Shown here one piece after another: positions 7,266-15,923 of a stretch of DNA of 64,000 nt; position 1 is the first letter of the stretch; every line of letters starts with the position of its first letter. Origin of the DNA: JBJMLO01 sp045805265 (lineage in GTDB: Bacteria > Actinomycetota > UBA4738 > JACQTL01); assembly GCA_045805265.1 (NCBI GenBank), contig JBJMLO010000015.1, positions 1 to 64,000 on the forward strand. Direction: 5' to 3'. Below the pieces are notes generated by a model. The model saw only the letters and a list, made by a program, of their open reading frames with translations, had not been told where the DNA came from and made no database searches. A program made the position numbers and the translations under genes.

Positions 7266-8795
7266 TTAGCGAACGACGTCGTTCTGCATCGCCCACAGGG
7301 CGGCAGCGGCTCGGGTCGACACCCCGATCTTCGTGTACACGTGCTGGATGTGGTGGTCGACGGTCTTCGGCGAGATGAAGAGGCGTTCGCCGATCTCCTT
7401 CATCGTCAGCCCCATCGCCGCGAGGTTCAGGACCTCGACCTCACGACCGCTGAGTCCTCCGGGGTGCTGAGCCCGAGGGGACGCCGGCGTTGCCGACTCG
7501 CCCTGACCGGCAGCCTGCAACACGGCATCGACCGCGCGGCGCTCGAGCACTCCTTCCGAGGCGAGCCGGCGGAGGTCAGCTGCGGCATGCTCGTCGGAGA
7601 ATGCGGGGCGATCGGCGCGCTCGGTAGTGAGTCCCACGTAGACGTCCACGGCGGCCAGGATGCCGGCACCCCGCTCGATGGCATCAGCTCGCAGTCCCTT
7701 GTGGTACCCGGACCCATCGGACTTCTCGTGGTGCGCAGCCGCAACCGAGTTCAGCGCGGCGAAGCCGGGTGAGCGGCGAAGCATCTGTTCGGCGAGCATC
7801 GGGTGAAGCTCGACGCGATCGAGCTCTGCACGGGTGAGCGCACCGGGCTTGTCCTGGATCGAGTTCGGGATCGCGGTCGTGCCCAGCTCGTGCACCAACG
7901 CAGCTCTCCGAAGTGTCGTGATCTGGTCGACGGAGGATCCGAGCAGTCCGGCGGCGTCGGCCGCGAGCTGTGCGCATCGACGGCTGTGGCCTGCCCGGAA
8001 CGGCGATTTCAGGTCGATGAAGTCGGCCGCCACCATGAGAGCCTCCTCGAGCTCGGCGCCCTCCAGCATGCGGCGGGGTTCCGGCTCGAGGTCGAGTACG
8101 GCGTCCCAGGGCTCGACTTTGGCGAGCTCGTCGAACCAGTCGCTTCCGTTCGCCACGAACAGGTCGGCGAGCTCTGGGTCGTATGTCCGGTCGCGACGAT
8201 CTCGTGCGGCATCGATCGCCTGGGCCGGTGAGGATCGGCGGCCGATGGCCTCCATGTCGTGACTGAGGTGGACGACGCGCATCGGGAGGGGGATTTCGTC
8301 GCCCTTCGCCCCCGTGGGGTAGCCGTGCCCGTTCCACCGCTCGTAGGTGAAGCGCAAGGCTCCCCGAACGTCGGGCCCGAAGCCGAGCCGACGGACCAGT
8401 ATGTCGGCTGCCTCGCAGCCGGTCGTGAAGTTATGGATCGCCCACGCCTGGGCGCCTTCCTGGAGCGACCGTTTGATCTGCTCGTACTCCTTCGGGTCGC
8501 GGTCGGCAGTCGCGAACGCCACCATCGCGTGGAAGACCTCGGCCGGATCCGCCGTGTCGAGCACCAGCGTCTCGGCGAGCAGGGCGATGTCGTCGCCGAA
8601 GACCGCGGCGACTTCGTGCGCGTGGGCCGTGCACCCCATGTACCGGAGCAACGCGACCCAATAGGCGACATCGCGGACTTCGCCCTCAAAGCCGGCTTCG
8701 TAGCAGATCGACATGGCGAGGAGGCACGACCGCAGCTGGGACTCGAGCGGCTGGCCGAAGGCATTGTCCTGCGCGAGTGCGAAGGTCGCGGCCAT
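7266..8795 (-). CDS. Double HD-GYP-like regulator with LuxR C-terminal HTH
   Basis: 509 residues. The N-terminal 400 residues hold two HD-GYP-like halves. The first ends in YERWNGHGYPTGAKGDEIPL (intact GYP) but lacks a clear HD pair. The second has LVHELGTTAIP where HD is expected (HE), plus HHEKSDGSGYHKGL (GYH instead of GYP). A LuxR/FixJ-type helix-turn-helix closes the protein (about 447-505: LSGREVEVLNLAAMGLTMKE, then ISPKTVDHHIQHVYTKIGV). HD-GYP proteins normally hydrolyse cyclic di-GMP. The broken metal motifs suggest these halves may sense a ligand and steer DNA binding. No in-frame start lies upstream of 8795, and no strong ribosome site is seen. It is divergent from the small ABM-like gene at 8945, and the 149-bp gap probably holds both promoters. 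Confidence 0.8.
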   Translation of the reverse strand: MAATFALAQDNAFGQPLESQLRSCLLAMSICYEAGFEGEVRDVAYWVALLRYMGCTAHAHEVAAVFGDDIALLAETLVLDTADPAEVFHAMVAFATADRDPKEYEQIKRSLQEGAQAWAIHNFTTGCEAADILVRRLGFGPDVRGALRFTYERWNGHGYPTGAKGDEIPLPMRVVHLSHDMEAIGRRSSPAQAIDAARDRRDRTYDPELADLFVANGSDWFDELAKVEPWDAVLDLEPEPRRMLEGAELEEALMVAADFIDLKSPFRAGHSRRCAQLAADAAGLLGSSVDQITTLRRAALVHELGTTAIPNSIQDKPGALTRAELDRVELHPMLAEQMLRRSPGFAALNSVAAAHHEKSDGSGYHKGLRADAIERGAGILAAVDVYVGLTTERADRPAFSDEHAAADLRRLASEGVLERRAVDAVLQAAGQGESATPASPRAQHPGGLSGREVEVLNLAAMGLTMKEIGERLFISPKTVDHHIQHVYTKIGVSTRAAAALWAMQNDVVR

Positions 8796-8944
8796 TTCAC
8801 CAAGGCGCAGAGACGGACCCGAAATAGGGAGACCTCCCGATGCGAGGGAAGGTGATCGAGTTCGATGCTACACCCCGCCACCGAGCTGGAAGGGAGAAGG
8901 AGTTCGAAAGAACCGGACTGACGAGACAACAAAGGAGCAGAGCG

Positions 8945-9217
8945 ATGATCCTGGCAACGACGAAGGTCGAGGACGTGGACCGCTTCCTGGAGGTGTTCTC
9001 GACCAGGGGCGCCGAGAAACGGCAGCAGCACGGATCCAAGGGTTCGACCGTCTACCGCGATCCGAACGAGGAGAACAGGGTCTGGGTGCTCTTCGACTGG
9101 GATGGAGAGGGCTGGCAGAGCTTCGTCTCCGACCCGGAGGTCCCGGCGATCCTGCACGCGGCCGGGCACGTCGGCAAGCCCCAGGCGGGGGAGATCGCCG
9201 GTCAGTACGACGCCTAG
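8945..9217 (+). CDS. Small ABM-like alpha-beta barrel protein
   Basis: 90 residues from the ATG at 8945, behind AAAGGAG (8931-8937). The frame is open further upstream but that part is Arg-rich and lacks a ribosome site. The sequence MILATTKVEDVDRFLEVFST, a middle strand ENRVWVLFDWDGEGWQSFV, and a short C-terminal helix DPEVPAILHAAGH fit the dimeric alpha-beta (ferredoxin-like) barrel of antibiotic-biosynthesis-monooxygenase and related proteins. These often act as small oxygenases, isomerases or stress-related ligand binders. It is followed 63 bases later by another small protein of similar size and fold class. The catalytic role cannot be read from the sequence. Confidence 0.7.
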   Translation: MILATTKVEDVDRFLEVFSTRGAEKRQQHGSKGSTVYRDPNEENRVWVLFDWDGEGWQSFVSDPEVPAILHAAGHVGKPQAGEIAGQYDA

Positions 9218-9280
9218 CACGTCGTCGATGCGGGCGGCGCCCCAGACGACTTGCATTCGACGACAACGAGGGGGGGCGGG

Positions 9281-9595
9281 ATGAAGTACATGCTCACCTG
9301 GGACGAACGCTCGCAGGGTTCGCCCATCGAGTACGAGAACGCACAGAAGCGGATCCTCGAGGTGTTCACCCAGTGGAAGGCGCCCGACAATTTCAGGGTC
9401 GGGGAGTTCGTCATCCGCGTCGGCGATTGGGGCGGGTACATGTTGGTGGACTGCGACGATCCGTTGACTGTCCACGAGTTCTGCTCGATGCTGCCCGCCT
9501 TCACCTTCGAGGCGCGACCCGTGGTTCCCGTTATGGACGCGGTCCGGGTCGAGCTCCAGGCGATCGATTTCCGCGATGGGCTCAAGGCGAGCTGA
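9281..9595 (+). CDS. DUF3303-like small protein
   Basis: 104 residues. The ATG at 9281 follows GAGGGGGGGCGGG. The opening MKYMLTWDERSQGSPIEYEN, the central V-I-R-V-G-D-W-G-G-Y-M-L-V-D stretch and the segment CDDPLTVHEFCSMLPAFTFE resemble the DUF3303 group, small ferredoxin-like alpha-beta proteins with a conserved 'etdDp..l' strand-turn and a helix carrying Trp/Phe residues. It lies in the same direction as the ABM-like gene upstream, and a strong hairpin terminator follows 33 bases after its stop, so the two probably form a two-gene transcript. No catalytic residues are known for the family. Confidence 0.7.
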   Translation: MKYMLTWDERSQGSPIEYENAQKRILEVFTQWKAPDNFRVGEFVIRVGDWGGYMLVDCDDPLTVHEFCSMLPAFTFEARPVVPVMDAVRVELQAIDFRDGLKAS

Positions 9596-9628
9596 GGTTC
9601 GACGACTACCCGCGATCTCATCTACCCG

Positions 9629-9660
9629 ACAACGGCCACCCCCCCAAGGGTGGCCGTTGT
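9629..9660 (+). terminator. Strong hairpin terminator after 9595
   Basis: A 13-bp perfect stem (9629-9641 with 9648-9660, ACAACGGCCACCC/GGGTGGCCGTTGT) with a six-base loop. The following bases are TCGCG, not a U tract, as is common in high-GC actinobacteria. The rest of the 306-base gap (9596-9901) shows nothing else until the ribosome site at 9888-9892. Confidence 0.7.
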
Positions 9661-9901
9661 TCGCGTCCACCGGCCCTGAGGACGCAGGCGGCGGATGCGT
9701 TTCAGTCCTCCGTAGACGCCCGACCTGGGTGGAGAGTCGTCGGATATTGGCGCTATCAAGCCGATTCCGCTCAGGCGTGCCTCGACCGCCCCCAGCCGCT
9801 ACGTTCGGGCCATGCCTTGACGGTTCGGCCCCGCGGAGCGGCGGCCGGCGATAATCACAAGGGCAGCGTCGAGGTCCGGGGCGGAGCGGAGGCGGGTCAT
9901 C

Positions 9902-10117
9902 GTGCTCAAACGAACCATCCTGGCCACGGTCATCGGTTACGTCGTGCTGGGGATCGGTTCCCGGCTCATGGAGCGCCGGGGAGTCATGGTCTGCGAATGC
10001 GACTCGGACTGCTGGTGCAAGCGCCCTGGCCTCAGCCTGTTCCGCTGGGTCTTCCCACGTTGGCACAAGGGCCCGTGGACACGGGAGGAGAAGATCCAGC
10101 TCGGGTCGAAGATGTGA
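9902..10117 (+). CDS. Small membrane-anchored protein with Cys cluster
   Basis: 71 residues from a GTG at 9902, with GGAGG at 9888-9892 and good spacing. One N-terminal hydrophobic helix (ILATVIGYVVLGIGS) is followed by a short segment with four cysteines, VCECDSDCWCKRPG (C-x-C-x3-C-x-C), and then a Trp/basic-rich tail (FRWVFPRWHKGPWTREE). The layout suggests a membrane anchor with a metal- or redox-active Cys patch just outside the helix. I do not recognise a family. A short GC-rich hairpin (10187-10201) lies between it and the convergent hydrolase gene. Confidence 0.5.
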   Translation: MLKRTILATVIGYVVLGIGSRLMERRGVMVCECDSDCWCKRPGLSLFRWVFPRWHKGPWTREEKIQLGSKM

Positions 10118-10217
10118 CCGTCATGACTCATAACGCAGCGATCATCAACCTGATGGACGAAGTCGCGGTTCAAGCTGTTCAAGAGACCGGCGCGGCGCCG
10201 GCCCCAGGCCGGAACTC

Positions 10218-11003
10218 TCAGGCGGCGAAGAACTCGTGCAGCGCTGGCGCGAGCACCTCGGGCGACACGTCGTGCGTCTGGCCTTCGAGGGTGCGGCGCT
10301 GGGCGCTGGGAAGCGCGGCGGCAACCGCGTCGGCCGCCTCGCCCAGCCACGGCGGGCTCGCGCCACCGTCGAGAACCATCGCCGGCACCGTGACCGTCGC
10401 TGCGCGTCGGATCGGTACCGAGTAATCGCCCATGGCGGCTGCGTCGTAGGCGAGGGTCGGCGCCACCGACTCGAACATCGCCCACACGGGAGCCTGGCGC
10501 ATGCCCTCGACGGCCTCGGGAGGCGCGCCGAACGTGGTCATCGCGAGCGCGGCCGCATCGCCCCGGCGACCCTCCGCGAGCAGCGTGGTGAGCTGCCGCG
10601 AATACGCCTGCATCTCCGTACGGCGGCTCTCCTCGACGTTCCATGGCGGCTCGTAGAGCGCCAGCTTGGTGACGGGAAGACCGCTCGCCGCGGCTTCGAG
10701 CACCAGGACCCCGCCCGACGACATCCCGAACGCGTGGGCGCTCCCACCGGCTTCGTCGATGAGGGCGGCGATGTCCTCCACCTCGCGCTCGATGGCGTAG
10801 GGGAGCGTGTCGCCGCTCTCGCCCCGGCCCCGGCGGTCGTAGTGGAACACGGTAAACGACGGTGCCAGCAGCTCGGCCAGCCGTTTGGTCTGTGGATCGA
10901 TCGCCCGGTGCTGAAACGCGCCACCGACGAGGATGATCGCCGGCCCCGCTCCATACCTGTCGAACGCGATCGTCGTGCCGTCGTTCGAGGTGACCTCGTC
11001 CAT
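10218..11003 (-). CDS. Alpha/beta hydrolase
   Basis: 261 residues from the ATG at 11003 (MDEVTSNDGTTIAFDRYGAG), chosen over the longer frame because GGGAGAG lies just upstream. The fold is clear. The oxyanion loop is LVGGAFQHR, the strand FTVFHYDRRGRGESGD is typical, and the nucleophile elbow GMSSGG places Ser95. The acid is probably Asp in MVLDGGASPPW and the histidine is in GQTHDVSPEV near the C-terminus. Members hydrolyse esters, lactones or similar bonds in the cytoplasm; the substrate is not evident. The gene is in the same direction as the DHFR-like reductase starting at 11616, with 46 bases between them, so the two may be co-transcribed. Confidence 0.85.
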   Translation of the reverse strand: MDEVTSNDGTTIAFDRYGAGPAIILVGGAFQHRAIDPQTKRLAELLAPSFTVFHYDRRGRGESGDTLPYAIEREVEDIAALIDEAGGSAHAFGMSSGGVLVLEAAASGLPVTKLALYEPPWNVEESRRTEMQAYSRQLTTLLAEGRRGDAAALAMTTFGAPPEAVEGMRQAPVWAMFESVAPTLAYDAAAMGDYSVPIRRAATVTVPAMVLDGGASPPWLGEAADAVAAALPSAQRRTLEGQTHDVSPEVLAPALHEFFAA

Positions 11004-11049
11004 CGATCTCTCCCTTCTCCCGGTCTGCTCGGCTTCGATGACGGACCTC

Positions 11050-11616
11050 TCACGCACGCTCGTAGGTCTGGATCTGAACTCCATCGCCGCCGACCGTCCT
11101 GGTCTCGACGAGCTTCAGCTTGCGTCTGTCGATCTGGTGCGGGAACAGGCGCTTGCCTCGTCCCAGGATCGTGGGGAAGACCATCAGCCGCAGCTCGTCG
11201 ACGAGGTCGTTGGCGAGCAGCGTCTCGACGAGCCTCCCGCTGCCCGCGACGAGGATGACTCCGTCGGTCTCACGCTTCAGCTTCGCGATCTCCTCCGGAA
11301 CGTTTCCGGAGATCACCGTCGTGTTCCCCCACGGCTGGTCTCGCAGAGTGGTCGAGACCACGTACTTGCGGTCGCTGTTGAGCTTGTCGGCCAACGCGCC
11401 CTCGCGGGACGGCCAGGCCGCGGCGAATCCCTCGTAGGTCACCCGGCCCAGCAGCTGCACCTCGGCCTCCATCACCTCGTCGAGCTTGAACCTGTCGCCG
11501 TCGTCGCCGCGGTCGTACTCGAACGTCCAGCCTCCGTGCTCGTAGTCCTCGGATCCACCCGGGTCCTCGAACACCCCGTCGACCGAGACGAACTCGGTCA
11601 CCACGAGCTTGCCCAT
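11050..11616 (-). CDS. RibD C-terminal/dihydrofolate reductase-like protein
   Basis: 188 residues from the ATG at 11616, directly behind GAGGAGGAGGA. The opening MGKLVVTEFVSVDGVFEDPG, then LLGRVTYEGFAAAWP, and the later VAGSGRLVETLLANDLVDEL and LRLMVFPTILGRGKRLF are the signature blocks of the RibD C-terminal domain (PF01872). That is an NADPH-dependent reductase fold shared with dihydrofolate reductase. Stand-alone copies like this are common in actinobacteria and are usually annotated 'dihydrofolate reductase family'. They are not the housekeeping folA, and the real substrate is unknown. It precedes the alpha/beta hydrolase on the same strand. Confidence 0.85.
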   Translation of the reverse strand: MGKLVVTEFVSVDGVFEDPGGSEDYEHGGWTFEYDRGDDGDRFKLDEVMEAEVQLLGRVTYEGFAAAWPSREGALADKLNSDRKYVVSTTLRDQPWGNTTVISGNVPEEIAKLKRETDGVILVAGSGRLVETLLANDLVDELRLMVFPTILGRGKRLFPHQIDRRKLKLVETRTVGGDGVQIQTYERA

Positions 11617-11762
11617 GTCCTCCTCCTCAGCCGGAATGCCCTGCACGTACGACCCCTCGCCGGGATCGAATTCATCGCGTCGACGTCGCAAACTCGAGAG
11701 ACGGGAAGTGCCACGCAGCAACTCTGGCCCATGGGCCGGTGCGGACGTCCGATCCCCGTGCT

Positions 11763-12500
11763 TCAGCGGTCCGAGGGCGAACGGTGGCCGAGTACGGTCG
11801 CGTCCTCGGCGCCCAGGGCCTCTTCCTCTTCCTCGTCCACCGCCCTCGGCTGGAAGAACCGCTGCGCGATGAGCGTCGGGATGAACGCGGAGAGGAGGAC
11901 CACCGTCACGAGCTCCGAGTACTGCCGCTGGCCGATCAGGCCGTGGGTGAGACCGAACAGCGCGGCGATGGAGCCGAACGTCAGTCCCGTCGACATGAGC
12001 AGCGTGAGGTAGGTCCGTGCCCGCCCCGGGACCTTGAAGAGCCTTGCGGTCGGCCAGACGCCGACGGCCTTCGTGAGCAGCTTTCACCCCCAGCAGCAGC
12101 GTGATGATCCCCGCGCCGGACACCAGCTCGGGGTGCCGAGATGAGGACGCCGGCCCGGAGGAAGAAGAAGGGGGTCAGCAACGCGAAGGAGGTCGACCGG
12201 ATTCGATCGATCAGCACCCGGTCCGTGTGGAACAAGCCCGCCACGACGAGTCCACCAACGTACGCGGGCAGCACCGCCTCGCTCCCCGCCGCGGTGGCCA
12301 GGGCGCCCAGCCCGAGGAGGACCGCGAGCAGGAACTTGACCTCGGGCTCGCTCACGCGATGGCCGAAGGTCCTGATCACGAACCGCATGGTGACCGGCAG
12401 GAGCGCGACGACCGTGACGCTCACGGCCACGAAGACGATCAGCAGGGGGCCGAAGTTCGCGAAGAAGCCACCGAGGGGAAACCACCGGCGAGAGGTGTCA
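11763..12500 (-). pseudogene. CPA2 cation/proton antiporter remnant
   Basis: Three consecutive frames together spell the C-terminal half of a KefB/CPA2-type sodium- or potassium/proton antiporter. The parts are FFANFGPLLIVFVAVSVT with following TM segments and VLPAYVGGLVVAGLFHTD; then, after an extra base in the G run at 12130-12133, LVSGAGIITLLLGVK; then, after an extra base in the T run at 12082-12084, the last TM segments (LMSTGLTFGSIAALFGLTHG) and an acidic tail. In the first frame a TGA lies just upstream of about 12500 and no start codon is present, so the N-terminal half (the first five or so helices) is missing altogether. The loss of the 5' half argues for real decay, although the two homopolymer indels could also be sequencing errors. 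It abuts the cyclase gene on the other strand. Confidence 0.75.
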
Positions 12501-12628
12501 AATCTTCAGTCGGCGTCGACAGCCTCCAGTGGACATGCCAACCGCAACGGCTGATCCCTGAAGAACGGGACGATCTCGGCGGAGCGTCACCGTTGTGGGG
12601 CCGGGCGAGATAGCGGGAGAATCTCGGG

Positions 12629-15600
12629 GTGGCTGCCTGCGCACATTGTGGAACCGCGCTTCCGTCCGGAGCCAGGTTCTGCCCCTCGTGCGCGGCGCCC
12701 GTCGAGCCCGCGACCGAGCCAGCCGAGGAGCGGAAGGTCGCGACGGTCCTGTTCGCGGACCTCGTGGGGTCAACGGAACTCGGCGGCTCACAGGACCCGG
12801 AACGCACACGCGCCACGCTCAGTCGGTTCTACGACGCGATGGCGGCCGAGATCGAACGCGCGGGCGGCACCGTGGAGAAGTTCGTCGGCGACGCGGTGAT
12901 GGCGGCCTTCGGCGCTCCGGCGGCGCTGGAGGACCATCCCGAGCGCGCGCTGCACGCGGCGCTCGGGATGCGCCATGCGCTGTCCGAAATGTTCGCGGAT
13001 CGATTGTCGTTGCGCATCGGGGTCAACACGGGCGAGGTCGTGGTGGGCCGGCCCCGCGAGGGCAGCTCGTTCGTCACGGGCGACGCGGTCAACGTGGGGG
13101 CGCGGCTCGAGCAGGCGGCCGCCCCGGGCGAGATCCTCGTGGGCGAGCGGACGGTCGCGGCCGTTCGCGGCGCGTTCGAGTTCGCGGAGCCGACGCAGAT
13201 CGAGGCGAAGGGCAAGCCCGCAGGGGTCGCCTGCCGGCGGCTCGTTCGTGCGCTGTCGCTGATGCGGCCCCGGGGCGTGGCAGGACTCCGTCGCGCCTTC
13301 GTGGGGCGCGAGGGGGAACTCGGGCAGCTCAGGACGATCTACCGACAGGTCGCGGACGCCGACGAGCCGAACCTCGTCGCGATCGTGGGCGATGCGGGGG
13401 TGGGCAAGACCCGGCTGATCCGCGAGCTGTGGGCTTGGCTCGCCGAGCAGGAGCCCCAGCCCTTGCAGCGCACCGGCCGTTGCCTCTCCTACGGTCATGG
13501 CACCACGTACTGGCCGCTCGCGGAGGTCCTGCGCGAGCACCTCGGCATCCTCGACAGCGACCCGCCGGAGGCCGTCGCCGGGAAGCTCAGCCAGCATCGA
13601 GTGCTCGGCCTGACGCTCGGGCTGGACCTGGCCGAGGACGTCCACCCGCTCGCCGCGCGCGAGCGGCTGCACGACTCCTGGGCGGAGTTCGTGGGCGAGC
13701 TGGTGCTCGACCGGCCGGCGGTCATCCTCATCGAGGACGTGCACTGGGCCGAGGAGGACCTCCTCGACCTGCTCGAGACGATGGTCGGGCAGGTGCGCGG
13801 GCCCCTGCTCCTGCTGGCGACCGCCCGCCCGGAGCTGCTCGATCGCCGCCCGGCGTGGAGTGGCTCGCGCAGGGACCGGTCGCTGCTCACGCTCGAGTCC
13901 CTCCCTCCGGAGGGCGCGGGCCGGATGGTCGAGCAGCTCCTCGGGGGGTTCGAGCTGCCGGGGGCGGTTCGGGGCGTCGTCGTGGAACGTGCCGAAGGCA
14001 ACCCCTTCTTCGTCGAGGAACTGCTCGCGACGCTCATCGACCGTGGCGTGCTGGAGCGGCGGAACGGCAGTTGGTTCTGCGCCGAGCTGCCCGAGGGATT
14101 CATCGTGCCCGACACGGTCCAGGCGGTGCTCGCCGCGCGCATCGATCTGCTCCCCGCCGCCGAGAAGGCGGCGCTCCAGGCCGGGGCGGTGATCGGGAGG
14201 GTGTTCTGGAGCGGCCCTGTCTACGAGCTGGTCGGCGGAGGCGCCCCGGACCTCGCCCTGCTCGAGGAGCGCGACTTCGTCCGCCGCCGAGCGGGCTCCT
14301 CGATGGTGGGGCAGAGGGAGTACGCCATCAAGCACGCCCTCACGCGCGAGGTCGCCTACGACAGCCTCCCGAAAGCGAGGCGCGCACGCCTGCACGCTGC
14401 GTTCGCCGATTGGCTCGAACGGAGCGGAGAGGGAAATGACGAGCACGCTTCGCTGCTCGCCCATCACTTCGCAGAGGCAGTCCGCCCGGAGGACGTCGAC
14501 CTTGCGTGGCCCGGCAGGGAGGACGAAGCCGCGCGCCTCCGCCGGAAGGCGGTCGACTGGTCGCGGCGGGCCGCGGCGCTCGCCGTCGGCCGCTACGAGA
14601 TCGACGAGGGCGTGACCCTGCTGCGCCGGGCAGTGGAGCTCGAGCCCGACCCGGCTCGCCAGGCTGAGCTCTGGTATGAGACCGGCCACTGCAGCGCGCT
14701 CAAGTACGACGGCCAGGCCTTCACGGCGGCGATGGAGAAGGCGATCGAGCTCGGCGGACCCTCCGCGGTCGTCTACACCGAGCTCGGGTTCCAGACCGTG
14801 CACCGAGCCGGGATGTGGATCCGCCGTCCCTCCAAGGAACTCGTCAACAGCTGGATCGACCTCGCGGTCGAGCTCTCGCCGGATGCATCTCCCCTTCGGG
14901 CGAAGGCGCTCGTGTCTCGCGCCTTGTGGAACGACGACGAGGCCGTCGCCCGTGAGGCCTGCGAGCTCGCCGAGGAGATCGGGGACCTCGAGCTCCGGTC
15001 GTGGGCCCTGTCGGGGCTCATCAACGGGCGATGGGGGGCCGGCGACTACGAGCGCGCCTGCGCCCTGATGGAGGAGCGGATCGGTCTCCTCCCGGGGATC
15101 TCCGACCCGGATCACCGGGCCAACGTCTGGTGGATCGCCTTCCACGTGTACGTCGGCGCCGCCAGGCTCGCCGACGCCAGGCGGGCCGTTACCATGCACG
15201 AGGAGACGTGCGAGGGGTTGACACCGCACCACAGGGTCCACGGGATGGGCAACCGCGTGGACCTCGAGTCGAAGACGGGACGCTGGGAGGAGATCGGGCG
15301 CATCGCGCCCCACGTCGAGCAGTGCATCGAGGCGAATCTCGCGACTCCTTGTCCGATGAACGTCGCCGCGCTCCTCGATTGCGCGGTCGCGAGCGAGCGC
15401 GGGGGGCACGGTGCCGAGGCCCGCAGACTCGAGGAGAAGGCCGCGGCGATCGGCATGGAGGGATACGGCTTCGCATTCCATCCCTCTCAGCTGCGGCTCG
15501 CGCTCGCGCGCGACGATCTCGCCGAGCTCGCCCGGCTGGTGGACGTCCTCGACCCCGAGGAGCTCGAGCCGTGGGCGTTCGACTCCCGGTCTGCGCTCTT

Positions 15601-15814
15601 CGACGCCCGCATGGCGCTCGGCGACCGCGAACGGATCGAGGCGGAGGCCCCCGAGTGGCTGCAGCCAGGAACCTACGTCGAGCCGTTCGCGCTCCGGGCG
15701 CTCGGCGCCGCCCGCGAGGACGAGTCGTTGCTCGAGCGGGCGGCGACGTGCTTCGAGGCGATGGGTCTCGACTGGCACGCTCGCGAGACCCGTCGGCCGC
15801 GCCCGCGACGCTGA
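12629..15814 (+). CDS. Zinc-ribbon adenylate/guanylate cyclase with STAND ATPase and TPR
   Basis: 1061 residues from a GTG at 12629. An N-terminal zinc ribbon (Cys4, Cys7, Cys18, Cys21) precedes a class III nucleotide cyclase domain (about 36-210). The domain is complete in its key residues: metal Asp44 (FADLVGS) and Asp88 (KFVGDAVM), substrate Lys84, and the transition-state residues Asp152, Asn155, Arg159 in GDAVNVGARL. Next comes a STAND-type NTPase module with Walker A GDAGVGKT (about 253-260) and Walker B AVILIEDVHWAEEDL (about 362-376). The remaining 500 residues are helical, TPR-like. Such proteins make a cyclic nucleotide under control of an ATP-driven switch that senses a ligand or partner. 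It has a paralogue at 55393. It follows the antiporter remnant head to head, with 128 bases between. Confidence 0.88.
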   Translation: MAACAHCGTALPSGARFCPSCAAPVEPATEPAEERKVATVLFADLVGSTELGGSQDPERTRATLSRFYDAMAAEIERAGGTVEKFVGDAVMAAFGAPAALEDHPERALHAALGMRHALSEMFADRLSLRIGVNTGEVVVGRPREGSSFVTGDAVNVGARLEQAAAPGEILVGERTVAAVRGAFEFAEPTQIEAKGKPAGVACRRLVRALSLMRPRGVAGLRRAFVGREGELGQLRTIYRQVADADEPNLVAIVGDAGVGKTRLIRELWAWLAEQEPQPLQRTGRCLSYGHGTTYWPLAEVLREHLGILDSDPPEAVAGKLSQHRVLGLTLGLDLAEDVHPLAARERLHDSWAEFVGELVLDRPAVILIEDVHWAEEDLLDLLETMVGQVRGPLLLLATARPELLDRRPAWSGSRRDRSLLTLESLPPEGAGRMVEQLLGGFELPGAVRGVVVERAEGNPFFVEELLATLIDRGVLERRNGSWFCAELPEGFIVPDTVQAVLAARIDLLPAAEKAALQAGAVIGRVFWSGPVYELVGGGAPDLALLEERDFVRRRAGSSMVGQREYAIKHALTREVAYDSLPKARRARLHAAFADWLERSGEGNDEHASLLAHHFAEAVRPEDVDLAWPGREDEAARLRRKAVDWSRRAAALAVGRYEIDEGVTLLRRAVELEPDPARQAELWYETGHCSALKYDGQAFTAAMEKAIELGGPSAVVYTELGFQTVHRAGMWIRRPSKELVNSWIDLAVELSPDASPLRAKALVSRALWNDDEAVAREACELAEEIGDLELRSWALSGLINGRWGAGDYERACALMEERIGLLPGISDPDHRANVWWIAFHVYVGAARLADARRAVTMHEETCEGLTPHHRVHGMGNRVDLESKTGRWEEIGRIAPHVEQCIEANLATPCPMNVAALLDCAVASERGGHGAEARRLEEKAAAIGMEGYGFAFHPSQLRLALARDDLAELARLVDVLDPEELEPWAFDSRSALFDARMALGDRERIEAEAPEWLQPGTYVEPFALRALGAAREDESLLERAATCFEAMGLDWHARETRRPRPRR

Positions 15815-15923
15815 GCCGCGGCATCACTGCGCGACGTTCCTGGTAGAGGCCATCAGCCCGCGGATCGGGGCAATTCGAGGAGCGAGCCTCATCGCGGCGT
15901 GGCGAGACTATCGCAACGCGACC

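Noticed and set aside
8009..10066. A 685-residue minus-strand open frame covering the small ABM-like and DUF3303-like genes
   Set aside because: It is rich in Arg/Pro/Ser, has no ribosome site or domain, and opposes genes with clear starts and ribosome sites; it is a GC-rich shadow frame.
10187..10201. Short GC hairpin (CCGGCG-CGG-CGCCGG) between convergent genes as a bidirectional terminator
   Set aside because: The stem is only six bases, no U tract lies on either side, and such sequences are frequent by chance at this GC content.
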